From Porphyra umbilicalis (lineage: Eukaryota > Rhodophyta > Bangiophyceae > Bangiales > Bangiaceae), in NCBI GenBank assembly GCA_002049455.2, contig KV918789.1, positions 310,001 through 374,000 on the forward strand: a DNA stretch of 64,000 bases, read 5' to 3'. The notes beneath the pieces are model-generated. The model saw nothing but the letters and a program-made list of their open reading frames with translations, made no database searches and had not been told where the DNA came from. Below, piece by piece: positions 53,061 to 64,000 of the stretch (its first letter is position 1; each line of letters opens with the position of its first letter). The position numbers and the translations under genes were made by a program.

Positions 53061-56000
53061 CATTTTTTCTCGGGCTTCTGGCTCCGAGGCCGTGAGGTGG
53101 AGTGAGGCGGTGTGCTTCCAGGACAGAAAAAAAAACATGACAATGTAGAAGAAGAAAAGGCGCATCTGTTGAGCTCGGGGGTCCCTTTTTTTCTGGAAGG
53201 TCTCCATCCATGCCTCTCTGTACGACAAAGAAATAGAAGATTACCCCTTTCCTGGCACTCTCGACCAATCGGAAGGATGCCTCACGATCCATAAGACCGC
53301 CCTGAACTGGGGGTGTGCAGTGCCGCCCCCTTTGCATGCAAATAGCGCCGCTCGAGCGGCGCCTCTAACAAAGCGTCGGCGTGCTCCTACAGCCAGGTGA
53401 AATCATGTGCCGTCTCGAGACAATCTGAAAGGCACCCCTCAGCGACCACGGTTGGGGCTTCCTGCCCGAGTGGAACCTCATGCCCCCCAGGCAAGATGGG
53501 CGGGAGGTCGGCACAGCTCGTTGCTGACAGCCGCCGCCTCCGGGTGCGCCCTCGCAGTGTACCCCCTCGGCCACGACTGGGCGCTCTCTGCCTTTTCCAA
53601 GTCCGCGACTCACCCTTCTTGCCCCTGCAACGGGCCGGCAGGGGGAAGGGACCAGGGGGAGGGGGAGCGGAAGGAGGCGAGCCGGGGGAAGTGGGAGCGG
53701 GCGTAGGGGGAGCGCGGGGATGAGGCCGTGGCGGTGGCGGTATGTATCTGTGAGTGATATGTCTGTAGGTGTGGACGTCAGTCGAACTGCCAGTTTGTAT
53801 GATGTTGTCTGTGTGCAGCGCATCTGACACGCGCATCTGTCTCCTCTGCGCGGCGTTCCCTTCTCTGCTGCTTCTTTGTGCATGATGTGTCTTCGGCGTG
53901 CGCAATGGTCCTCGTCGTTGCTTTTTTTTTCTCAGATTTCCTGTGCGCGCGTGTGTGGTGTGAGGGAAGGGACCATGGGAAGGGGCACCGGGCGTGGTGG
54001 AAGCGTGGGGATGAGGCCCTGGCAGCGGCGATGGCGACAACCCGGGTGGGCAGTGGGGAACGGGGTGGGGAGCTGTGAGGCGGCGGCGGCGGTTGCGGCG
54101 ACGAGGGTGTGCTGTGCTGGCGTCGGGGGTGCGCGGTGATTGCTGTGGTGACGGTGGTTGCGGTGTTGGACGTGTGCGTCGTGGGGAAGAGTGCCTGGCG
54201 GCGGCAGCGGTGGCGGCGGCGGGGATGTGTGGCGGTTGTGGCGGCGGTGGCCGCCGTGGTGGCCCGGCTTCGCGTTGAGTCACGGGGAGGGGGGGCTGGC
54301 AGCGGGGACGGGCGGGCCGCGTGGGCGGGGTGCACGGGGCCTTGAGCGGGAGAAGTAAACGTAACGCAAGTATGCGTCGTTCTCTTTCTGTGAAGCCACC
54401 GACGTGCACGCTATCATTGGAGTGACTGCCAGAACATTGCTGAATGGGAGACGTTGCCGAGGTGGGCTCCCGATCCTTGTTCGATCGCTTGCAAGATGTC
54501 TCAGGACAAGTCTACCTATATTTATCAACCTGTATTGAAAAATATGACAAAGCAGATCGCTGCACGAAGGCCAAGAAGTTGAGTGCACGTTATCTGTTAC
54601 CAGCACCAAATAGAACGTCATGACCAGAAGTGCAGAGAAACCCAAAAGCGATCCGTTGGTGCTCGTTTTGCTCAATTTCGCGATGTACAGTGCACACGTT
54701 GCGCTGTTAAACAGTTCGCAGATCGTTCGCAACCGACGTTGCTGGGTATGCTCTAATCGGGAGCCCCCTCTCCATGGCATACAGTACTGAACGCGACAAT
54801 CTCCTTGGTGCCCACATCGGCCTCAGTCCGTCTCAGAGCAAACCTAGCAATGTCAGAGGACTATCCTTAAAATCTCAATTGGGCTTGCGAAGTGGCGCCC
54901 CCTCACAGGCCGCCTATTGTAGGCTCCTAAAATGGGCGATATGCGCAATAGAGTTACTCCTGACCGGGCTACTTTTTCATCGATAGTCCTCTTTGTTGGT
55001 GGGCGGTTCGCACGCCTAGTTAAGACCCAGTGTTCCTGCTCTTCTGGGTTTTCAAGCGAACTGTGGCCCTGGATTGGCTCCTCCCTCAAATACGACTGCT
55101 CATTGGTCACAAGTGGGGGTGTCAGATTCCACATCCAAAGTTTCTCGAAGATTAAAACGTGGACAAGGTCATCGGCTCCCATTGGCCCCGAGGGGACGTT
55201 ACTGGTGTTCTTGTTTCAAGCTCTTTTCACGACAATTGACATGCACCGAAGTGGCATCAGACCTGCTCCAACAGGCACGGACGAGATGCACACCACACAA
55301 GGACACAACTCCAACTGTGGTAATGCTCTCCAAGCGCTCTGTGGCTTGTTTTCTTGCGCTGTGCACCCTTGTGCACGCACCGTCGACTCCTGAGCACGCT
55401 CTTCGACCAGCAAACAGGTAGCCGAGGGAGCAACATCTACATACAGATGGCCAGTGTCCCTCGGGAAGTGGTTCGGAAAAAAAAAAGGACTGCAGATTCT
55501 GTCTCGGCTTTCCCCGCTTGCCTATAAGAATGCAGGGGGACCTGCTGGAAGCATTACATAACGCTGGCAGACCCCCCCGACCATTATTGCAAGTGAAGAT
55601 GCGGGGCAGTCTTGATGCAGTAGTATGCCCATACTGTGCCTCGGAACTCAACGACAATGTTTGCTATGGTTGCCCTGTTTTTGCAAAAAAGAAAAAGATC
55701 GAAAGAGTATCCGCGGGGAGGACACAGGGGTGACCAAAAGAGCATATATGTGGATAGGGGGGGAGGATGAGCGTTGTTTCCCTCCGTGTGTTCGGGACGT
55801 ACGCGCCTCCCCCCTCCCCCCCACGCCCGCCCCCCCCCCTGCACTGACCCTACACTGACCCGCGCAACTACCGTACGACAAAGCGTAATTCCGGTCTTTG
55901 TTTTCCTTCGCCATATTGAGCCCCACCACTGGAAGACGGCAACGGCACAGCGATCACCCGGGCGCATACAAAATCGGCTGCGGACGACGGGCGCAGCAAC

Positions 56001-56108
56001 GCGCGGGCAAGACGTGATCAGTCGGATCAAGTCACCGCCCACGGGTCATCCTGGATCGTCAGGCACCCCTCTCACTGAGCCTTCTCAGGCCGAAATTGAG
56101 ACGGGTGT
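53061..56108. other. Spacer with G-rich tracts; no gene recognised
   Basis: 53640-54340 is G-rich on the plus strand, with overlapping Arg/Pro-rich frames. 54350-56108 is AT-richer, with ATTGG words at 55071, 55097 and 55181. No domain is seen. Confidence 0.45.
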
Positions 56109-56117
56109 CACCCCCCC

Positions 56118-56179
56118 CACAGGGGTCGTAGAGGCCGAAACAGGGGACGTCCCCTGTTTCGGCCTCTACGACCCCTGTG
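56118..56179. repeat. 62-bp perfect palindrome
   Basis: Arms of 31 bp without mismatch meet at GACGTC. Each arm contains GGCCTCTACGACCCCTGT. Similarity continues imperfectly outward to about 56109 and 56188. Confidence 0.93.
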
Positions 56180-56276
56180 AGAGGGGTATTTCGTATTGAC
56201 CACTCACATTTTAGCACGTTGCAGCTTGTCTTTTCATCCTTGCGATGTAATGCTCAGACCCATAAGAGCAGCCTTA

Positions 56277-56405
56277 TTGTGCTTCTCACAAAAACTGGAT
56301 CTCGGTGCATCAGCTTCCGTTGCAAAATCACTGTTTCACTGGCTCAGGGGGCGGTTCATGATGCTGAAGCGGATGTTGCGGATCCTGTTTTTGTGAGAAG
56401 CACAA
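56277..56405. mobile_element. Short MITE with TA duplication (129 bp)
   Basis: Inverted ends TTGTGCTTCTCACAAAAAC then GGATC (one mismatch in about 26). TA flanks both sides (56275-56276 and 56406-56407). Tc1/mariner-like by duplication; unrelated in sequence to the hairpin at 33716. Confidence 0.65.
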
Positions 56406-56407
56406 TA

Positions 56408-57306
56408 ACTAGGCGTGTTCGTGGCCCATCCCTTGGAGTAAACCGTCCGAAGAATCTCGGAGCCTCCAGCGAGGCGTGATCCGCGAGATCCGCTGCAGAT
56501 TGCCGTCGACAGGCCGACGAAAGGCACCGATCGACTGACTCAGAAGCAGACACGAAGCACAAGTATGGCATAAAGCGGGTGATCGACGTCGTAAACGTCG
56601 ATTGAGTGATACATGGCAGCTCCACAGGCTGCCACCGTGCACGGCCATGACGACCTGTCAGCCAATCACACATGCAAGAATCACAGACGGGATTGTGTGC
56701 ACCCAAACGTGTTGCACGGGTGTTGAGGGCTGGCACAAGGCTGGGAATTTCATGGCTGGAAACTGCCGTGGAGGCGGTTTTTTCTTCCATGTTGGCGCGT
56801 CTACAGCTCTCGCGTACATCATGCGATCAACCTGCAACTTTGCACGAGACAAGCTGAGGGTCGCGCCCTCTGGTCTTGAGAAGCACAGCGTCTCTGCTAC
56901 AGCGGTTTACGCTACCCAGTCGGTTTTGTAGGGCTCTCACAGAGGTCGTGGATGCAGTTGCACCGGCTCCCCCCTCAGACAGGATGGAATCGGCGATCTG
57001 TATGTCGGGCCTCGTCGGAGTGGCCCGCGATCGGTTCGCGGTCGTTGATCAACGTGTTCGGTCGTCGTGGGACACGTGGTCGATGCATGTCATTTCGACG
57101 TCCAGCCAATGAGCGGACGTCCAGGATAGTCCTTGTCCAGAATAGGGTGGGCGTGCCGTATTTTGCCTTCGAATAGAACATGTGCCCTCTATTTTGTCAC
57201 CCGGACTATCGGACCGAGATGTAGTTATCTAAATTCATTGCGGTGAATCTCGTTCCTTAGGGCACCGTTACATTGACGAGAGCGTGGATCGTGGACCAAT
57301 AAGCGA
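56408..57306. other. AT-richer spacer; no gene seen
   Basis: CCAAT words at 56656, 57107 and 57295. No coding signal. Confidence 0.5.
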
Positions 57307-58608
57307 CTGAAAACGCGTTCGCGGAAATACCCTGGACTTGTTTAGACGTGCGAAGCAGCCGCCGACGACCAGCCCACGCGAACCACCCCCCTCGCGCGGC
57401 CGCGCATCCTCGGCAAACAAGCCACCGCCAACAAGCACTGACCCCACCGCCGCCCACGCCGCCGCCGTCACCGCCGCGCCTCCCCCCCCCAGAGACAAGC
57501 AGACGAATATCCCCGCACCTCCAGACGTGCACACCGCCGCCGGCCTACCGTCGCACCCGTCCCGGTCGCCACGGCAGCGGCAGTTGGGCGCCGCCGCCGC
57601 TGCCGGAGTCAGGCCGCCGTCAAACTCCGCGCCACCGTCCGTCGCCGGCGCGTCGGTGGCGGTGCGCACGCCCGCTAGCGGCGGCAGCGGCGAAGGTGGG
57701 GCCATCGACCACAGCCCGCCGCCGCCGCCGTCGCCGTCGCAGCCACCACCCGTCGCAGTCGCGGCGATGGCGGGCGCGACAGCGCCGGCAGCCGCGGCAG
57801 GGGAGGCGGCGGTGGCGCTGCCGGCGCCCTTCCCCGCTCTCAACGGCGGTGGAGCTCGTCCCCCGTCAGACAGTGGCGGGGGCGGGGAGTGGGGGGGCAC
57901 CGCAACGGGCGGGGCCGCCGTCAACGCTGCCGCCGCGTCGGCGCGGGGGCGGCGGCGCCTCGAACCATGCCATACCGCGCGCGACGGGCGGTGCGGCCGC
58001 CGGCGGGGACACCCACACGCGCGCGCGGGAGGGTGGGTGGGGCTGGTCGCCTCGTCGGCGCGGCGGCCGACCGCGCGCCGGCTGTGTTGGTCGCGGGCGG
58101 TCGCGCACAGACGCGCGCGCGGGGGGTGTGTCGGGCGTGTGCGGCCGCCGCGGTGGTGACCCCGACCACAGCGGTGGTGCGGCCATCGGCAGCTCCCGCC
58201 GGCCGTCCGGGAGCCCTCTCCTCCAGGACGATGGGTCGCGAGCGTCTGCTTGAAAATTCGAACATAATGTGCCTTGGTTGTCCCGTGGAGCGCCATCGCC
58301 GGACTTAACCACAAAATACAGTCGACGCGTCTGACCAGATCGACGTTTCCGGGGGTCTGAACGCACCACCCTCATTCTGAGGCAACTGACCCGGACGTCC
58401 TACGAAAAGCGACGTACGGCGTCCGTATGACCGCGGCTGACATGCTACAAACGAGAAAAGCTACAGAAAGTGCTGGACGCAGGTTGCGCACCGAACCATG
58501 CCCAAAGGACCCGCAGCAGTGATCGATACACTGCGTATCGCCCGAAAAGGTGTGCACACGGGGCCAACCGCAAGTACTCCCGCGCGTGCACTGGAGAAAA
58601 AAAATTAT
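57307..58608 (+). mobile_element. Cargo-type dispersed repeat, copy B (1.3 kb)
   Basis: The 5' end CTGAAAACGCGTTCGCGGA and 3' end AAGTACTCCCGCGCGTGCA followed by an A-run match copies A and C. The GC-rich interior (57350-58250) is open on both strands, Ala/Pro-rich, with no recognised domain. It lies head-to-tail with copy C. Confidence 0.55.
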
Positions 58609-58641
58609 GTGTGTGACCCCATACGCATTTTGATAAGTACC

Positions 58642-59580
58642 CTAGACTGAAAGCGCGTTCGCGAAAACACCCTGGACTTGCAAAACGATAGAGCTGTTTT
58701 CACACGACGAAAGATACATAGGCAAGTCGAGCACCGCCTCCCGGGTGAGCATCACCTGCACGACCGGCGCCGCTTGGGAGCGCACGTACGAGCCGGAGAT
58801 CAGAAGAAAGGAGACGAGGAAGGCGGCCATGGCGGCGGTGGTGGCGGTCGCCGACGTGACCACCGCTTGCTGGCGTAGGGGGCGCTCCGCCCACCGCCGC
58901 CGCGGCGTCCACCGCGGCCCGCACGAGCGGCAGCTGCTGCCGTCGGGGGGGTACCCGCCCACTGGTGGGTAGCGGCCGCCCGCACGCTCCTCGACGACCA
59001 GCGCTTTGTCTTCGTCCGAGGGGGGGTAGGTGATCGCCGCGAGGGGCTCCTGCCGCACCCACCGGAGGGTCAGCAGCGGCCGCCACCGCCGTGGCGGCGG
59101 CGGCTGCCACCGAGGCACGGGCGCCACCATCCGAGCAACCACCGGCCGACGCTGGCTGGGCTGTCGTCGCTTGCCGCAGCGCAGACTCGAGGCCGAGCTG
59201 CGCGATGCGCACGTGCGCGGCGGCGACGCGGTGGATGGGGAGGGGGGGGTATGTGCGGCCACAGAGGGGGAGGTGGGGGGGAAGAAGCCGTCGATGGCAC
59301 GGGGGGGCGGGCGGCGGGGTGGAGCGAGAAAATAGCAGGGGCGCCACGCCGCCGCCGCCGACGCCGCCGGCACCGCCGCGGCCGCAGCCGCCGCGGCCGC
59401 GGGCGCCACTCGCTGCCGTGTGCGCGTCGTGCGCACAGTCGTCCACTGCTCACCGCCGCGTCGGCGGCAGACGAGGCGGCAACACCGCCAGCGGCGGTGG
59501 CCGCCGCCCCCACCCGCCGCGCGCGGGTGTTGCGGGAAGGGACGCGACCGCGCCGGCCGCGGCGCATTCAGCGCCGACAC
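58642..59580 (-). CDS. Cargo frame of copy C with one membrane segment, unknown
   Basis: A 312-codon minus-strand frame. The N-terminal two-thirds are Pro/Arg/Ala-rich. The C-terminal part has ordinary composition (AAITYPPSDEDKALVVEERA), then a hydrophobic helix (AAMAAFLVSFLLISGSYV) and a tail reading into the shared repeat end (QVQGVFANALSV). It may be a captured fragment of a host membrane protein. Other frames are open too, so confidence is low. Confidence 0.3.
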   Translation of the reverse strand: MSALNAPRPARSRPFPQHPRAAGGGGGHRRWRCCRLVCRRRGGEQWTTVRTTRTRQRVAPAAAAAAAAAVPAASAAAAWRPCYFLAPPRRPPPRAIDGFFPPTSPSVAAHTPPSPSTASPPRTCASRSSASSLRCGKRRQPSQRRPVVARMVAPVPRWQPPPPRRWRPLLTLRWVRQEPLAAITYPPSDEDKALVVEERAGGRYPPVGGYPPDGSSCRSCGPRWTPRRRWAERPLRQQAVVTSATATTAAMAAFLVSFLLISGSYVRSQAAPVVQVMLTREAVLDLPMYLSSCENSSIVLQVQGVFANALSV

Positions 59581-59940
59581 GACCCCCTGTTTGAAAAATC
59601 AAAACCGATGTCTCCCACAGGGCCCGCAGAGCCCGATTCTGGCCAACTACCGCGAAATAGCGACATCATGGCCGTTCGTGGCCGCGTCCACCTGCCCCCA
59701 CGACCCCGTAAACGCCGCACCTGCCCTCACGCACCTTTTTAACCACGATTCTGCTTCCGCGGACCGTACGGGCGATGAAGACGTCGCCACCTCTAGCAAC
59801 TTCACAGAAAGATGCGGGCAGCCCCGGCGCATGTTCTCATAGTCAAGAAAGCGCCGGGGGACGTCCTCCAACGGCGTAGGGAGCCAAACGGACCGCCAAA
59901 AACGTTTTTAAGTACTCCCGCAAAGTGCATTAGAAAAAAG
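58647..59940 (+). mobile_element. Cargo-type dispersed repeat, copy C (1.3 kb)
   Basis: The 5' end CTGAAAGCGCGTTCGCGA is nearly identical to that of copy A at 24569. The 3' end AAGTACTCCCGCAAAGTGCA is followed by an A-rich run. Its cargo differs from that of copy B, although both ends are shared. Confidence 0.55.
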
Positions 59941-61242
59941 GACTTTTTTTTCGACGTGTGGGTGTGAGAAAGCACCCTAGACTAAGAGTGTGTCCTCGTA
60001 GACTCCGTGTCCGGGCAGAAGGACGCCGACGACACCGTCGCAGCCCCACAAAGTGCCACTGTCCTGCCTCGTCAACGTGCGGCGAGCTCTCATAGCCATC
60101 GTCCGCCATGAAGCCAACTGTCAAGAAGGTGGTCGACCCGGGGCGTGATTTGGGGTAATCTCCTCCTGAGTTGCTCGCCTTCACTGACACGGCCCCCCTC
60201 GTGCTCCATGATGCTACCGTTAGGGGCGGCCGAACAGCGACCGCGCTACAGCGGCGCAATCGCATTCGTTTTGCGGCGCGTGCGCCACCTGCGGCGAGCT
60301 CCGAGCCGGCGTCCGTGGGCAGCCTCGACTAGCGTCGCTGAGGGGTACGCACTGCTCGGGCCTGTAAAGTGCGGTGGCACACCATCAAGGCTTCCTGCAT
60401 GGTGTAGAAGCAGGCCAGTGGACGGATGGAAATGATACAATTGGATGGAAGGTGTACAATAGATGCGAAGATTCCAGCACAACATTCCGCGTTATGGTGC
60501 GCGCACCGCTGGAGCACAACGATTATCGGCTGCACCATAGTATAGCGGAGCCACTCACATCACGCCACGAATCCAGGATAAATCACCATATTATGGTGTT
60601 GGTGCGCACCGCTGGGCTTGCTCTAAAGTCCAGGGAACTAAAGTCCAGGGAAATATAGACACGTTGCACGAAAAAACGAGACACGTTTCGTTAGTCCATC
60701 ATTCCCCTGGCCTTTAGGACAGGGTACTATCCAACATGCGCATAGGGGCCCCCATTCTAATTTTTTTCCAAGCTAGTGCACGTTGCGGGAGTACTTGCGA
60801 AAAAGCGGGGTGCACGCGGAGAGACCTCGTACGGCTCGGGCGGACGTCGCCGTACGTTGAGTCCGACATGGTTAGAAGCTTCAACTTGCACACTATCTGT
60901 ACATGTATTTTTGCACGATGGCCGTACGTTGGGCGTTTGTGAGGTCCAACCATGTAGAAAGAGGGTTTTTTTCTCGTTCAGATGGCTTGAAACGGGGGGT
61001 CTGTGCTTCAGACGAGCTGGAAACGAGGATGCGTGCTGCATATGACCGCGTCGGGTGAGGAACTGAAGACGTAATTGGTGAAACATGCCCCTGAGATGCT
61101 CTGGACGGTGTTTTTGTTCTTCAAATTTTTGAACGCGCAGGAGAGGGCCAAGATCGGGGACGGCCGAGAGTCGTGGAATGTGGTGTGACCGTGGCGCGCA
61201 GTGACTGAAGCGGGCAGTCGAGAGTGGCGTGACGCAGCTGCG
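59941..61242. other. Spacer with an inverted copy D 3' end; no gene seen
   Basis: 60758-60797 is the inverted 3' end of the cargo-type repeat. A short tandem pair AAGTCCAGGGAA occurs at 60630-60655. No gene is supported. Confidence 0.5.
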
Positions 61243-63385
61243 CAGTGGGGCTTAGACCGTGTACCTTACGGATCTGCTGATTCCGTGTTGCAGGCTGTTG
61301 CAGGATCTCCACAGTCTGCCAAATGGCTGCAGGTCGGGCCATTTTGTGCTGGCAGCCTGCTGGCTCAACAGATATCTGGCAGATCGGCACGCATGTTTTC
61401 TGCTCTTTCGCTGCTTGTCTGCAACATCCAAATGCTGAGACGATGCTCAGCTCGTGCTGTTCTTCTGCTGTACGCTAGCATAACTCCTAGTGTCTATTCT
61501 ACCGGAAAAAAGGATCAAATGAGCTTGTACTGAGGATCAAATGAGCTTCTGCAGAATCGGGGATTCCAGCGATCCTGCATATGAGAATTGGTGATCACGG
61601 CCTACAAACCCACTTCGTTGCTCTTCCCCGTGAGACCATGAGCATCTCAAGCATGGACCCGAGTGTTGCGGGGAGGAAACCCCGTTAGCTTACCTGCTAC
61701 GAAAGAAGCGCGTCAAAACCGTATCAGGCAAGTCCATTCTAGCACGCCCGACGTCGACCTGCCCCCCCCCCCCCCCCCTCAAAAAGCACAAAAAACGATG
61801 ATTTCGTCTTGCAACGCTGTATGAACTGGCCCATGTTGGCCCCATCTTCGGCCCTTTTCTCTCGCTCTCAGCGTGAGATAAACACGTAAGTCAAGAGGGG
61901 GGGTTGTTTACATACCATGCTGAGGCTCACGGTTCCCCAAGAAGTGGTGGAGCCCCGACCAGTGGGCGCTACGAGTGTTCGAGAAACAGCGGGTGGTGGC
62001 CACCGTAGGTCCTCCTTAATCCGCCCGGCCCGGCCCGGCCCGACCCACCCCCCTCTCCCACCACCCGACAACTCTTTCGGACCCACCCTATCATGACGAC
62101 ATCCTGCTTGCATGCCCTCCGTGCCAACTTTTTCACCTTCTTCATGCCCCGGTTCTGTCATCTCAGGCAGGGGAACAGATGTCAAGAAGCGCGAGAAGTT
62201 GAAGGAAATAGGTCCACCAGGGCATGCTGCTTTGTACAAGAGCCCGTACTTGATGAATTACTGCTCTCTTGGGTGTTTCATAGCGACAGACTGCGTCCTA
62301 TCAGTGGTCTACCTTTCTTCCCACACGGACCTCTGGGGAGCTTCAAAAGTTGACGCTTCAGTACCTCTCGAGGTACATTGGCCGAGAGCTGAAGCTCGAG
62401 TGGGTGTCCCGAGGCCAGAACGGCATCGCTGAGCTCATTTATGCAGTCAGAGCCGCCGTTCTCTATAAGGGTTCCTCAGGACAGCCCTGCCGACAGCAGC
62501 ATCAAACAGTCGTTTCTGGGTCAAATGAGCCCCCTCGTACAACAGACACTAGCAGGTTGGCGCCATGGGGGGCGCTCAAGCGTGCCCACGTCTCGGGCAG
62601 ACGCAATGGTGGATGATATGGCGCGCGCGCATCCAGAACAGGGCATAGCGCGGACAGAGGGCGGCATTTGAGGTCCCTGGGAGTGGCGGGAACCGCCCCA
62701 GGGCGCCCCAAAAATTGCGCCCCAAAGTGACTTTTTCGCTTAGCAGAATGTACCCCAGTTCCCCCAGGGCTAAACAGACCACGCTGAGTTCATTCCTGGC
62801 GTCAGAATGGACAGCAGACAATGGGAAGTGCTCGAAAACAGACGCTAAAAATGAGGATCAAATGAGCGGAAAAGGATCAATTGAGTCCCCCGGTAGAATA
62901 GACACTAGGAGGCGCGGAGTTATCTCGCTTCCACCAATAGGAAGCCGTTATCGTCATCCTGCAGCAGACTTGATGCTGAAGACATGCGCTGCAAGTGCAG
63001 CCCAGTTGCAGGTTTCCACAGACCCGGCACAGAAAATGTGCGCTGCAACAGGGGTCCGGCAGCGACCTGCAACATTTTACCAGCAGATTTCCTGCAGGTC
63101 AAAAACAATAAAGGCTTATCGTGGGCAGAAAAAAACGGGGGATCACGCTGGAACTTTTTGGCACAAGATCCTCGCACCGTCACGGTGCTTTCCATGAAAG
63201 AAAAGCACCGGTCCTCCGCTTTTTTTGCATAAATGCACGACAATGAGCTGCTCCGCAGATCTCTGCTGCAGGAAATCATGCTGCTCGTGGCTCACGCGGC
63301 CACTTTTCCAGACCTGCAAGCAGTCTGCAACACGCCATTGCAGAGGATTCGCAGATCTGTAAGGTACACGGTCTAAGCCCCACTG
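61243..63385. mobile_element. Unclassified element with long inverted ends (2.1 kb)
   Basis: The tips CAGTGGGGCTTAGACCGTG at 61243 and the inverse ending at 63385 match over about 45 bp. Further inverted similarity continues inward (GCAGATCTG words, and CCGGTAGAATAGACACTAGG at 61490-61512 and 62888-62912). GGATCAAATGAGC words repeat near both ends. No target duplication is clear. A segment reading LQYLSRYIGRELKLEWVS at 62350-62480 has ordinary composition but no known family. Confidence 0.55.
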
Positions 63386-64000
63386 CGCTGCCCGCGTGCT
63401 TCTGTGCGCGGACCTGTGACGAGGAGAGGGCGGCGTCGTGCCTGTGGCCCGTGCGAGGGGGTGGTGGTGTCGCGGTGGCGGATCCGGCCGTGCAGGATGT
63501 CGCACAACTGACCGCGCGGTACGTCGTGGGGGGAGGAGAACGGACAGGGGGGTACGTTCGGGGGGCTGTGGAGGGGTTGAGGGGCCGTGGGGCTGGAGGG
63601 GGGGAGGGGTGAAGACGCCGCTGGCTAGCCGGTGGCAGCCCCTACGGCGGCGGCGGCGGACCCTGCGCCCGCGCCCCCTGCTGCGATAGGCTTGCTACTG
63701 GCAACAAGCCTAGCCATCATGGACGAGGGGGCGGGAGTGGCGTGGCGTTTGCCCCAGGGGGCGGGTGGACTGCGCGGTAGCGGCGGCGGAGGCGGACGTG
63801 GGTGTGAGGCCGGTGGGCTGGGGGGGGTGAGGCTGTCGGCGAGCCGTGCGTGGCTTGGGACTGTCGCAAGCACGGCGTCGCCTGGGTGGGGGGCCGGCGC
63901 GTTCCGGGGCGGACGGCTCTGGCGCGCGCGCCTGCCCGTGGACGCCCGCAATGACATAAAAATAAAAACCAATGCAGTGCATGAAAAATATAACCACGTG
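63386..64000. other. GC-rich block at the window edge; no gene recognised
   Basis: Frames are open on both strands. A minus-strand stretch MARLVASSKPIAAGGAGAGS (around 63660-63720) has some Gly/Ala helix character but ends at a stop after ten more residues. Confidence 0.35.

Noticed and set aside
63625-63722. ATP synthase subunit c-like start (MARLVASSKPIAAGG)
   Set aside because: The Gly/Ala helix is suggestive, but the frame stops after about 30 residues with no second helix.
1-64000. CRISPR arrays, rRNA or tRNA genes, telomeric repeats
   Set aside because: Tandem repeats here have no unique spacers of constant length, and I found no tRNA cloverleaf, rRNA core or telomere-type repeat by eye.

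Overview
The window is nuclear DNA from a GC-rich, intron-poor eukaryote. It carries a histone H3 gene, eukaryotic transposon superfamilies (PIF/Harbinger, Tc1/mariner, hAT, a chromodomain Ty3 element) and two plausible short spliceosomal introns. Very GC-rich coding blocks sit in AT-richer, CCAAT-dotted spacer. A GC-rich alga fits; a bangiophyte red alga such as Porphyra/Pyropia is my guess, which I cannot confirm. Confident host genes are few: a divergent histone H3 (45.7-46.1 kb), an unrecognised 525-residue membrane protein (34.4-36.0 kb) and an enoyl-CoA isomerase-like block (32.3-33.0 kb).

The left 24.5 kb is one nested transposon stack. A 371-bp hAT-type MITE (halves 500-799 and 24432-24502) is split by a 23.6-kb PIF/Harbinger element (800-24428) flanked by a TTA duplication. 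That element carries a transposase (15.6-17.4 kb, + strand) and a convergent SANT/Myb-like partner gene (18.7-20.5 kb, - strand). It is itself invaded by a Tc1/mariner element (about 1.14-14.11 kb). The mariner transposase gene is split by a fossil Ty3/chromovirus (2070-13042, 5-bp duplication GAGAC). The Ty3 element holds a 0.8-kb hAT-like element (5295-6093, 8-bp duplication) and a large antisense coding block.

From 24.5 to 31.4 kb there are dispersed repeats, a (CCCCG)-like low-complexity tract and AT-richer spacer. From 31.4 to 37.2 kb lie the isomerase-like block, a hairpin MITE, the membrane-protein gene and a third hAT MITE with a clean 8-bp duplication. From 37.5 to 43.4 kb are a Harbinger transposase fragment, several minisatellites and a second, cleaner copy of the SANT-like partner gene. 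From 44 to 50 kb are an unresolved Ala/Pro-rich block, histone H3, and a 682-codon Pro/Arg-rich reading frame with a Cys/His motif and a 60-bp tandem array. From 50.7 kb to the end there is mostly spacer. It includes a 1.05-kb Harbinger deletion derivative with a SAP-domain reading frame, two near-perfect palindromes, a hairpin MITE, two head-to-tail 1.3-kb cargo-bearing repeats, and a 2.1-kb element with long inverted ends.

Most large open frames in the GC-rich tracts are shadows of one another. I list only those with domain, homology or architecture support, or say that nothing is visible.
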